From: Candidatus Woesearchaeota archaeon
GTDB lineage: Archaea; Nanobdellota; Nanobdellia; Woesearchaeales; JACPBV01
Assembly (NCBI GenBank): GCA_019323195.1
Contig: JAHWHQ010000064.1
Span: 1 to 7,276, forward strand
Reading direction: 5' to 3'
Length of the DNA stretch: 7,276 nt
The notes under the pieces are model-generated. The model saw only the letters and a program-made list of their open reading frames with translations. It searched no databases and was not told the DNA's origin. Shown here one piece after another: positions 1 to 6,390 of the stretch (its first letter is position 1; each line of letters starts with the position of its first letter). The position numbers were made by a program, and so were the translations under genes.

Positions 1-430
<430 letters not shown>

Positions 431-516
431 TTTTAATATGAGTTACTAAACCTCTTTTATTTTCATAGCATAATCATAATGGGCCTGTAGTTCAGTCGAA
501 GAACGCTGCCCTTGCA

Positions 517-545
517 TAGTACGGAGATTAATTCGTGCAAAAGTC
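517..545 (+). other. tRNA intron 1, canonical 37/38 position (29 nt, BHB)
   Basis: It lies in the anticodon loop after A37 (516) and before A38 (546). The BHB can be drawn. The 3' bulge T-C|A is 544-546. The central helix is C511-G543, T512-A542 and T513-A541, with G514-A540 mismatched. The 5' bulge C-A|T is 515-517. The outer hairpin pairs 519-525 with 532-538 (GTACGGA with TTCGTGC, including G-U pairs) around the loop 526-531. The cleavage points predicted from the bulges give exactly the canonical anticodon loop. The central helix is imperfect, and an alternative TTGCA/TGCAA pairing exists (512-516 with 536-540), so this is a relaxed BHB. It would be removed by tRNA-splicing endonuclease and the exons joined by RtcB-type ligase. 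Confidence 0.87.
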
Positions 546-567
546 AGGCAGAGGTCCTGGGTTCAAA

Positions 568-618
568 ACCATTTCTCCGCAGGAGAAATCCCAACGGACC
601 TGCGAGTAATGTTGAAAG
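568..618 (+). other. tRNA intron 2, noncanonical 59/60 position in the T loop (51 nt, BHB)
   Basis: It interrupts the T loop between A59 (567) and T60 (619). The BHB is close to textbook. The exon helix is CTGGG/CCCAG. The 3' bulge A-G|T is 617-619. The central helix has 4 bp, T562-A616, T563-A615, C564-G614 and A565-T613. The 5' bulge A-A|A is 566-568. Inside the intron is a perfect 8-bp hairpin, 571-578 with 582-589 (ATTTCTCC / GGAGAAAT, loop GCA). The intron also carries an imperfect copy of the tRNA 3' end (about 586-600). Noncanonical tRNA introns at 59/60 are known in some archaea, and the endonuclease type needed for them is usually a broad-specificity heteromeric or DPANN-type enzyme. 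Confidence 0.87.
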
Positions 619-666
619 TCCCAGCGGGTCCATTTTTCATATTCATTTATTCACATAAATGGACGT

Positions 667-690
667 CAAGGATAACTGAGTTTATCCTTG
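667..690 (+). other. perfect hairpin in the tRNA-23S spacer
   Basis: CAAGGATAA (667-675) pairs perfectly with TTATCCTTG (682-690) around the 6-nt loop CTGAGT, and can be extended by G-U pairs on the outside. It stands between the tRNA and the 5' strand of the pre-23S stem and is not followed by a T tract, so it is more likely a processing or folding element of the pre-rRNA spacer than a terminator. Its function is inferred only from position. Confidence 0.6.
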
Positions 691-705
691 GTACGGGTTG
701 ATTTT

Positions 706-725
706 AATGAGACCATGCATAGAGT
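706..725 (+). other. 5' strand of the pre-23S processing / helix 1 stem
   Basis: Bases 712-725 (ACCATGCATAGAGT) are exactly complementary to 3734-3747. The pairing continues through G711-T3748, a single bulged A3749, and AATGA (706-710) with TCATT (3750-3754). This 20-bp helix closes the whole 23S domain. It contains the mature helix 1 and the spacer stem from which archaeal pre-23S is excised. No bulge-helix-bulge is visible in it, unlike the usual archaeal pre-23S stem. Confidence 0.8.
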
Positions 726-2991
726 GGAGACGCTATTAGGTGGATGACTTGGCTTAAGATTATGATGAAGGGTGTGACAAGCTACATAATGCCTCAGCTA
801 GACGCAAGTAGTCTTTGAACTGGGGATTCCCGAATGCGACTTCAGCATTAAATCCGTAAGGATGAGCAACGCGGGGAATTGAAACATCTTAGTACCCGCA
901 GGAAAAGAAATCAATTGAGATGTTGCGAGTAAGGGCGACTGAAAGCATCATAAGGCAAACTGAATTCTTATCAGAAATGATAAGAAGATGTGGTGTTATA
1001 GACTGTTTTTATCCTCCCTTGGGAACTCAAAGTCTCCTGAAAAGGAGCACCTTAGAGTGTGAAAGTCACGTAGAGGCAACTGAGAAGGATTTTAGCAGTA
1101 TCTTGAGTACTGTCTATTGGATATTAGGCAGGAATATGGGAGACATCGATTTCCAACCTTAAATAGATCTTAAGTCCGATAGCTTACCAGTACAGTGATG
1201 GAATGTTGAAAAGAACCCATGACAGGAAGTTAAAAGAACCTGAAACCTAATAGTTATGGATCGATAGTGCGTTAAGTTCTATCGTACGTTTTGAATAACG
1301 TGCCAGGAAGTATATTTAAGTGGCGAGGCTAAATAAAATGGAGCCGCAGCGAAAGCGATTGCCCGTAGCTTGTGATGGGCAGGATATGAAAGTGTCCCAA
1401 GTCACTTGAATATGACCCGAAGCCAGGCGATCTAACCTGAGGTAAGATGAAGCAAGGGTAAAACCTTGTGGAGGTCTGAAGAATTGCTACGAGCAAGTGC
1501 TATTCTAACCTCTGGCTAGGGGTAAAAAGCCAATCGAGCTTGGCGATAGCTGGTTCCTACCGAAGTTGGCCGCAGTCAAATTCTAATTGAGGGTGCTGGA
1601 GTTCTAGAGCTACGGATCTGGGATTTAGGACTCGAAAGGGTTCGGTTCTTTGTCCAACTCCAAATATTCCAGCCTCAAAGAGATTAGAGGACGGGTAGTC
1701 GGCATAAAGTTGGCTACCGAGAGGGGAACAACCCAGACTATAGTTAAGGTCCCAAAATGCTGACTAAGTATTAAAGGGTGAAGGGTGTCAATAACCAGAG
1801 ACAGCGAGGAGGTTGGCTCAGAAGCAGCCATCCTTTAAAAAGTGCGTAACAGCTTACTTGTCAAGGTTATTGGCCCCTAAAATGGACGGGGTTAAGTCAG
1901 TTACCGATACTATAGGTCACTTTTGTGAATGGTAGGTAGGTATCCTATGAGGGTAGAAGTGCTTTCGTGAGGAAGCATGGACCTTGTAGGAAAAAGAATC
2001 CTGGTGGTAGTAGGATCTTAGCAGTTTGAGAATAGCTGTCACCGAAAGGGCCATGGTTCCTTGACAATGTAGATCAGTCAAGGGTTAGTTAGTCCTAACC
2101 TAGTTCGTAAATCGAATGAAGGGAAAGGGAAAAAGGTTAATATTCCTTTACTACTTAAGTATTCGTGGCGACACAAATCCTATTCCCGACACTTCGGAAT
2201 AAACCAACACAGCCTTCTGTGTTAACTGCAATAAATCAGGGGAGTATCATAATGATGAGAACCTGATTAAATGCAGGAATAGTGTCTCGTATGAGGCATT
2301 TGGTTGATTTCTGGAGTTCTTAAAAAAGGAATAGGACAAATCTTAAGTAACTCTACATAGAACCAGCACTGGTGCCCCTGGGTGAGAAGCCCAAGGTGTG
2401 AAGAGGTAAACTAGCTAAGGGAATTCGACACATTAGCCCCGTACCTTAGGTATAAGGGGTCCCTGCGGTTGTTAGCTTATGTTAGCAATTACAGGGTGCA
2501 ATTACAAAGAGGGTCCGACTGTTTAACAAAAACTTAGCCTTCTGCCAGCCTGCAAAGGTGTGTATAGAAGGTGACGTCTGCCCAGTGCCTGCACTTTAAA
2601 CTCCTTTCCAAGGGAGCTAAGAACAGGTAAACGGCGGGGGTAACTATAACTCTCTTAAGGTAGCGAAATGCCTTGCCGTTTAATTGACGGCCAGCATGAA
2701 TGGCGTAACGAGATCCTCGTTGTCCCTAACTAGAACTCTCCGAACTCTCCATTCTGGTGCGAAGGCCAGAGATCTCCAGTGGGACGTGAAGACCCCGTGA
2801 AACTTTACTGTAGGTTGTTGTTGCAATGTGAGTTTTGTTGCATAGTGTAGGTGGGAGTCGATAAAGCTTGATTTTCGGATTAAGTGTAGACGCCAATGTA
2901 ACACCACTTTTCAAAATTTACGTTGCTAACTTCGCAAGAAGGACCGCAATAGCTAGACAGTTTGGCTGGGGTGGCACACTGTTGAAAAGAT

Positions 2992-3034
2992 ACGAAAAAG
3001 AGGCTTTTTGTATAAAGGTCTCGTTCGACTTTAT
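2992..3034 (+). other. 23S rRNA intron in the helix 81 hairpin (43 nt, BHB)
   Basis: The host hairpin is CACTGTTGA (2977-2985) with TCAACAGTG (3036-3044). In other archaea its loop is AAAGATA. Here 43 extra bases separate GTTGAAAAGAT from ATCAAC. The BHB is clear. The exon stem ends at A2985-T3036. The 3' bulge A-T|A is 3033-3035. The 4-bp central helix is AAAG (2986-2989) with CTTT (3029-3032). The 5' bulge A-T|A is 2990-2992. The outer helix is CGAA (2993-2996) with TTCG (3024-3027), leaving A3028 bulged. Joining at the bulge cuts restores GTTGAAAAGATATCAAC, the form expected from other archaeal 23S. The site is near E. coli 2271/2272. It is too short to encode a homing endonuclease. Confidence 0.88.
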
Positions 3035-3241
3035 ATCAACAGTGCCCAACGGTTGGCTCAACTCAGTCAGAAATTGAGTGTAGAATGCAAGGGTAAAAGC
3101 CAGCCTGACTGGATTCATAACAAAATTGTATCCAGGATAGAAATATTGGCCTAGCGAACCTCTATGTCCTCCTCGATGGGGGCTAGAGATGACTGAAAAG
3201 TTACTCCGGGGATAACAGAGTGGTCGCGCCTGAGAGCTCAT

Positions 3242-3333
3242 ATTGGGCATTTAAGGTTGCGAACGGAACTTCAAGATAAGTGGTTTTCACAATCCTGGAA
3301 GTACCTAGCAATAGCCTTAAAGCTCAAGAGTTT
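3242..3333 (+). other. 23S rRNA intron in the helix 89 loop (92 nt, BHB)
   Basis: Helix 89 leaves the peptidyl-transferase ring as GTCGCGCC (3223-3230) and returns as GGCGCG (3340-3345). Its loop should read roughly TGAGAGCTCATATCGAC but is split by 92 nt. The BHB has a 4-bp central helix GCTC (3236-3239) with GAGT (3328-3331), a 5' bulge A-T|A at 3240-3242 and a 3' bulge T-T|A at 3332-3334. The outer intron helix is TTGGGC (3243-3248) with GCTCAA (3322-3327), and past bulged A3249 continues as TTTAAGG (3250-3256) with CCTTAAA (3315-3321). Splicing restores CTCAT|ATCGAC. The site is near E. coli 2477/2478. There is no open reading frame of note within. Confidence 0.9.
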
Positions 3334-3733
3334 ATCGACGGCGCGTCTTGCTACATCGATGTCGGCTCTTCCTATCCTGGCTGTGCAGAAGCAGCCAAGG
3401 GTGTGGGTGTTCACCAATTAAAAGGGATCGTGAGCTGGGTTCAGAACGCTGTGAGGCAGTTTGTTTAATATCTACTGGAGATGTTGATATCTGAAAGGAA
3501 GGATCCTCTAGTACGAGAGGAACGAGGATCCGAAGCCTCTGGTGGACCTGTTATCTAACAAGGTAAGCAGGGCAGCTACGCTTTATATGGATAAGTGCTG
3601 AAAGCATCTAAGCACGAAGCCATCCTTGAAAAGAGATATCTTAGGACTCCCATAAAACATGGGTTTAATGGAATTGATGTGTAAGTGCCAAGCTTCGGCG
3701 AGGTATTCAGCATGCAATCTCCAACCGTTCATA

Positions 3734-3754
3734 ACTCTATGCATGGTTATCATT
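3734..3754 (+). other. 3' strand of the pre-23S processing / helix 1 stem
   Basis: ACTCTATGCATGGT (3734-3747) is the exact reverse complement of 712-725. With A3749 bulged, TCATT (3750-3754) extends the duplex to 706-710. The mature 23S 3' end should fall inside this strand. Confidence 0.8.
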
Positions 3755-3773
3755 TTTTTCTTCTTATTGCTTT
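3751..3773 (+). terminator. T-rich terminator of the rRNA operon
   Basis: Directly after the pre-23S stem comes CATTTTTTTCTTCTTATTGC, a T-rich tract of the kind that stops archaeal RNA polymerase without a hairpin. A second T run (TTTTTT, 3846-3851), preceded by the short palindrome CCTGACAGG, may act as a back-up. The remaining bases up to the next promoter hold no 5S rRNA, tRNA or ORF that I can see. Confidence 0.55.
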
Positions 3774-3893
3774 CATTCACAATTCTTTAAGATAGTGTTA
3801 ACTATATTCCTTTAATCATCCAGTAGATATTATCTGCCTGACAGGTTTTTTCTGAAGCCAGCTCTAATTTTACTTAAGCCCTCCCATCAACAA

Positions 3894-3902
3894 TTATTTA
3901 AA
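3894..3902 (+). promoter_or_regulatory. TATA box of the four-helix-bundle gene
   Basis: TTATTTAAA is centred about 26 nt before the ATG at 3925. Archaeal transcription starts about 25 nt below the TATA centre, so the transcript would begin at or next to the start codon (leaderless). No Shine-Dalgarno sequence precedes the ATG (the upstream bases are CCCCTCTGAT), which fits. Confidence 0.55.
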
Positions 3903-3924
3903 CAGTCTAATTCTCCCCTCTGAT

Positions 3925-4365
3925 ATGGCGCGGCTCTATAAGAATATGGAGATATTCCAGCTGTCTTATTCTCTTGCTATAGACATACATAAGATGCTTG
4001 ATAAATTCCCTGAAAAGGAGAAGGACAATATCATATCACAGATAAGAAGGTCTGTAACCTCTATTCCGCTGAACATTGCTGAAGGCAGTGTAAAGAAGTC
4101 CTATAAGGAGTTTCTGACTTATCTGAGCCATTCCTACGGCTCTGCAAAAGAACTGGATGTTCTGTTGTCAATGTCTAAAGATTTGGGATATATAACAAAA
4201 AGCGACTACACAATACTTTTCAATAAGCTGGATAAACTGATGGCAAAACTCTTCGGATTTATGAATAACATCGAGTCCAGATTTGAAAATAAGAAAAGGT
4301 TTTTTATAAGGTTTAATGAATATCCAAAATATAAAAAACAACGTTCTAAAAAAACAAACATTTAA
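3925..4365 (+). CDS. four-helix-bundle protein, S23 / 23S-intervening-sequence family
   Basis: The protein has 146 residues. The family hallmark is present: QIRRSVTSIPLNIAEG at residues 39-54, followed by the aromatic/acidic helix S-Y-K-E-F-L-T-Y-L (59-67) and G-S-A-K-E-L-D-V-L-L (72-81), then a final amphipathic helix to about residue 117. Known members fold as four antiparallel helices and pentamerise. In bacteria such as Leptospira they are encoded in intervening sequences inside 23S rRNA genes. Their biochemical role is not established, although binding of RNA or DNA has been proposed. Here a lysine/arginine-rich tail (121-146) extends past the bundle and could bind nucleic acid. The ATG at 3925 is chosen because it sits about 26 nt below a TATA box; Met8 is the alternative. 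The gene lies some 180 nt after 23S rather than inside it. Family assignment is confident, function is not. Confidence 0.9.
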   Translation: MARLYKNMEIFQLSYSLAIDIHKMLDKFPEKEKDNIISQIRRSVTSIPLNIAEGSVKKSYKEFLTYLSHSYGSAKELDVLLSMSKDLGYITKSDYTILFNKLDKLMAKLFGFMNNIESRFENKKRFFIRFNEYPKYKKQRSKKTNI

Positions 4366-4379
4366 TAGGCTAAATAATA

Positions 4380-4393
4380 GAAAAGTTTATAAA
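4380..4393 (+). promoter_or_regulatory. BRE + TATA box of purB
   Basis: GAAAAG (BRE-like, 4380-4385) is followed by TTTATAAA (4386-4393), close to the archaeal consensus. The TATA centre is about 28 nt before the purB ATG, predicting a leader of zero to three bases. There is no Shine-Dalgarno sequence between the box and the ATG. Confidence 0.75.
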
Positions 4394-4417
4394 TAATGAA
4401 CATTTAATTGAATTAAA

Positions 4418-6073
4418 ATGGAACTGACAAAACTATTTACAAAGAAAAACATCGAGATACTTGAGCTTTTGGAGAAGGAATCGTTGCATATAAGGGACAT
4501 CGCTGATAAGCTAGGCATAAGCCCGGCCAAGGTGCACGGCACGATACAGCTGTTCAAGAAGCATAATATCGTGAACGAGATAAAGGACAAGAATAAGAAG
4601 ATAATAAAGCTGAACAAGAACAACAGGCTGCTTAAAAACATAGAAAGCCTGATGGAAAGGGAGGAAAAAGCTGACGAAGAGGAGATGGTCCATCTGTTCG
4701 ACAACATATCACCGCTTGATTTCAGGTATTACGGAAGAAATGAAAAGGCAAAGGAAAAGCTAAAGCCCTACCTTTCAGAGGAAGGTGCAGTAAGATACCT
4801 GGCAAAGGTTGAAGGCGCGCTTACAAGAACCCTTGCAAAAAAGGGTGTTTGCAGCAGGAAAACAGCTGATGAGGTTGAAAGGGCCTCTAAACAGGTAACA
4901 GCCCAGGAGGTCTACCTTGAGGAAGACAGGATAAAGCACAACATCCGGGCATTGGCCAACTCCATAAGAAAAAGGGTCTCTGACAGCGCAAAGCCGTACG
5001 TCCATTTCACCACAACATCTCACGACATAATCTGCACAGCAGATGCTGCAAGGTTCAAGGACTTCTCAAACGATGTATTGGTCCCTGCGCTTATCAACCT
5101 GGAAAGGACGCTTATCTACATGGCACTTAGGGAGAAGAATACCCTCCAGATAGGAAGGACGCATGGCCAGCATGCAGAGCCCATAACATTCGGCTTTGCG
5201 ATTGCGCAGTATGTCTCCAGGCTGGGAACAAGGATAAAATCAATCCAGAAAACCTCCAACAACCTGAGGGGAAAGATCGCAGGGGCAGTAGGCGCCTACA
5301 ACGCATCCTCATTATTTTTTAATGATCCTGAAGATTTTGAGAAAGAGGTTCTTGCAGAGCTGAAGCTAAAGCCCTCCCCTATATCAACACAGGTTGTAGA
5401 GGCGGAATACATGGCTGATCTTATGCATTCGATCGCATCCTGCTTCGGGGTTTTAGCCAACCTGGCAGATGATATGAGGCATCTCCAGCGTAGTGAGATC
5501 GCAGAGATAGCAGAAGCCTTTGAAAAAAAGCAGGTCGGCTCTTCAACAATGCCGCACAAGAGAAACCCGATAAACTTCGAGAACGTAAAATCCATGTGGA
5601 AGGAATTCATGCCCAGGATGAACACAGTATACATGGACCAGATATGTGAGCACCAGCGTGACCTGACAAACTCAGCATCATCCAGGTTCGTGCCCGAGAT
5701 ACTTGCCGGATTATACCTCTCCATAACAAGGATGAACAGGGTTATGTCCAGGCTGGTTGTCGATAAGGCTAACCTCAAGAAAAACTTTAACATTAACAGG
5801 GAGATGATAACAGCCGAGCCCGCTTATATTTTATTAGCAGCGCACAACCACCCTGATGCGCATGAATATGTCAAGAACCTTACATTAAAATCACAGGAAA
5901 CCGGGAAGCCTTTCAGGGAATTATTGTTCAGGGATGAAAAGCTAAAGGAATATATCTCCGGATTCACTGAAAAGCAGATAGGGATACTGAAAAACCCTGA
6001 AAGGTATGTGGGGATCGCATCTAAAAAGGTGGAGAAGATCTGCGGGTTCTGGAAGAAGGAGCTAAGGATTTAG
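4418..6073 (+). CDS. purB: adenylosuccinate lyase with N-terminal winged-HTH domain
   Basis: The protein has 551 residues. Adenylosuccinate lyase splits SAICAR to AICAR plus fumarate, and adenylosuccinate to AMP plus fumarate, in purine synthesis. The enzyme part starts near residue 94 with F-D-N-I-S-P-L-D-F-R-Y-Y (usual form SPLDGRY) and runs about 458 residues, a normal PurB length. Catalytic motifs are intact: T-T-S-H-D (199-203), G-R-T-H-G-Q-H-A-E-P (246-255), the flexible loop GSSTMPHKRNP (374-384) with the catalytic Ser and the fumarate-lyase signature, and H-Q-R-D-L-T (412-417). Residues 1-70 are an added winged helix-turn-helix (helices around L23-L32 and P36-H49, wing around 56-66), joined by an acidic linker (77-90). 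This suggests DNA binding or autoregulation, but that is inference. The start is supported by the TATA box 28 nt upstream. The gene ends in TAG and meets the minus-strand remnant tail to tail. Confidence 0.95.
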   Translation: MELTKLFTKKNIEILELLEKESLHIRDIADKLGISPAKVHGTIQLFKKHNIVNEIKDKNKKIIKLNKNNRLLKNIESLMEREEKADEEEMVHLFDNISPLDFRYYGRNEKAKEKLKPYLSEEGAVRYLAKVEGALTRTLAKKGVCSRKTADEVERASKQVTAQEVYLEEDRIKHNIRALANSIRKRVSDSAKPYVHFTTTSHDIICTADAARFKDFSNDVLVPALINLERTLIYMALREKNTLQIGRTHGQHAEPITFGFAIAQYVSRLGTRIKSIQKTSNNLRGKIAGAVGAYNASSLFFNDPEDFEKEVLAELKLKPSPISTQVVEAEYMADLMHSIASCFGVLANLADDMRHLQRSEIAEIAEAFEKKQVGSSTMPHKRNPINFENVKSMWKEFMPRMNTVYMDQICEHQRDLTNSASSRFVPEILAGLYLSITRMNRVMSRLVVDKANLKKNFNINREMITAEPAYILLAAHNHPDAHEYVKNLTLKSQETGKPFRELLFRDEKLKEYISGFTEKQIGILKNPERYVGIASKKVEKICGFWKKELRI

Positions 6074-6384
6074 TTAATATTCTGCTCTTTCAGGAACTTA
6101 TCAACCTCTTGGTCAATTATTGGCATATTTATATCATAGCCTTTATTCAATCTTTTTAGCAATTTGGCATTGACATTAAGCAATATCTTATTCCTGACCT
6201 CTTTGCTATCCCTCTAGAGAAGCCTCCTATCCACAGGATTTATTTTCTCTCTATATTTAAGTGCAACCTCAATATCCCGTTCTATCTCCTCATTATAATG
6301 TTCTCTTATATCTTCTTCAAGCTCTGTTTTAATAAGAATCTTATGGGTTATAACATTGCTTGCAATACCAATAAATGTTTCTGT
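6070..6384 (-). pseudogene. decayed small gene, function unknown
   Basis: The minus strand reads openly except for one TAG (6214-6216). It gives 56 codons before the amber and 47 after it, then TAA (6070-6072), which overlaps the purB stop tail to tail. The composition is protein-like: charged and helical, for example T-E-L-E-E-D-I-R-E-H-Y-N-E-E-I-E, then K-Y-R-E-K-I-N-P-V-D-R-R-L-L before the amber and R-D-S-K-E-V-R-N-K-I-L-L after it, ending V-D-K-F-L-K-E-Q-N-I-N. There is no usable ATG, GTG or TTG before the amber, and two TGA codons (6391-6393, 6385-6387) lie just upstream in the same frame. So either the 5' end has been lost or shifted out of frame. I do not recognise the family. It follows the sigma-like ORFs and may have been the last gene of their operon. 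Confidence 0.5.
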
Positions 6385-6390
6385 TCAGAA

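Larger units (their letters stand above)
481..632 (+). tRNA. tRNA-Ala(UGC) with two introns (exons 481-516, 546-567, 619-632)
   Basis: This is the alanine tRNA usual in archaeal 16S-23S spacers. The acceptor stem GGGCCTG (481-487) pairs fully with CGGGTCC (625-631) and includes G3:U70, the alanine identity pair. The discriminator is A632 and CCA is not encoded. The D stem is GTTC/GAAC (490-493, 501-504). The anticodon stem CTGCC (506-510) pairs with GGCAG (547-551), and after splicing the loop reads CTTGCAA with anticodon TGC at 513-515. The T stem CTGGG (557-561) pairs with CCCAG (620-624), and the spliced T loop is TTCAAAT. Removing 517-545 and 568-618 leaves 72 nt with no stem mismatch beyond G-U pairs. 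The 7-nt D loop (AGTCGAA) is short and lacks the usual GG. The gene is co-transcribed with the rRNAs, so splicing and RNase P/tRNase Z cuts would also help release 16S and 23S. Confidence 0.93.
719..3741 (+). rRNA. 23S ribosomal RNA, complete, with two introns
   Basis: This is full-length archaeal-type large-subunit rRNA. Landmarks in order are GGTGGATGACTTGGC (739-753), helix 66-69 with ACTCTCTTAAGGTAGCGAAA (2650-2669), GACGTGAAGACCCCGTGAAA (2784-2803), the P loop TGGCTGGGGTGGC (2962-2974), the peptidyl-transferase run CTCCGGGGATAACAGAG (3204-3220), GATGTCGGCTC (3358-3368), the A-loop region GAGCTGGGTTCAGAACG (3432-3448), and the sarcin-ricin loop AGTACGAGAGGAACG (3511-3525). Ends are set from the terminal helix and the usual distance from the 5' end to GGTGGATG, so they are good to about 6 nt. 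Subtracting the introns at 2992-3034 and 3242-3333 leaves about 2,890 nt. Apparent ORFs inside it are not genes. It is co-transcribed with 16S and tRNA-Ala. Confidence 0.97.

Noticed and set aside
571..589. Perfect hairpin as a transcription terminator inside the spacer
   Set aside because: It lies inside tRNA intron 2, has a 3-nt loop and no following T tract.
481..601. Alternative tRNA ending at 601 (CGGACCT as the acceptor 3' strand)
   Set aside because: It needs a T loop of about 30 nt, has C4-A69 and T-stem mismatches, and lacks the G3:U70 pair. The 619-632 exon pairs perfectly and has a textbook BHB.
920..3468. Short ORFs on both strands inside the 23S gene (for example 920-1162, 2918-3250, 3280-3468)
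   Set aside because: They translate conserved 23S rRNA and show no protein features. The one near 2868-3077 covers an intron but is not a homing endonuclease.
3755..3924. 5S rRNA or tRNA after 23S
   Set aside because: No 5S-like helices or cloverleaf elements can be found in this AT-rich stretch.
4387..5793. Minus-strand ORFs opposite purB
   Set aside because: They are antisense shadows; purB is intact with all catalytic motifs over the same bases.
6071..6073. Genome-wide reassignment of TAG to an amino acid
   Set aside because: purB ends in TAG exactly where the family ends. Reading through would add residues antisense to the remnant gene. A local effect limited to an imported element cannot be excluded.
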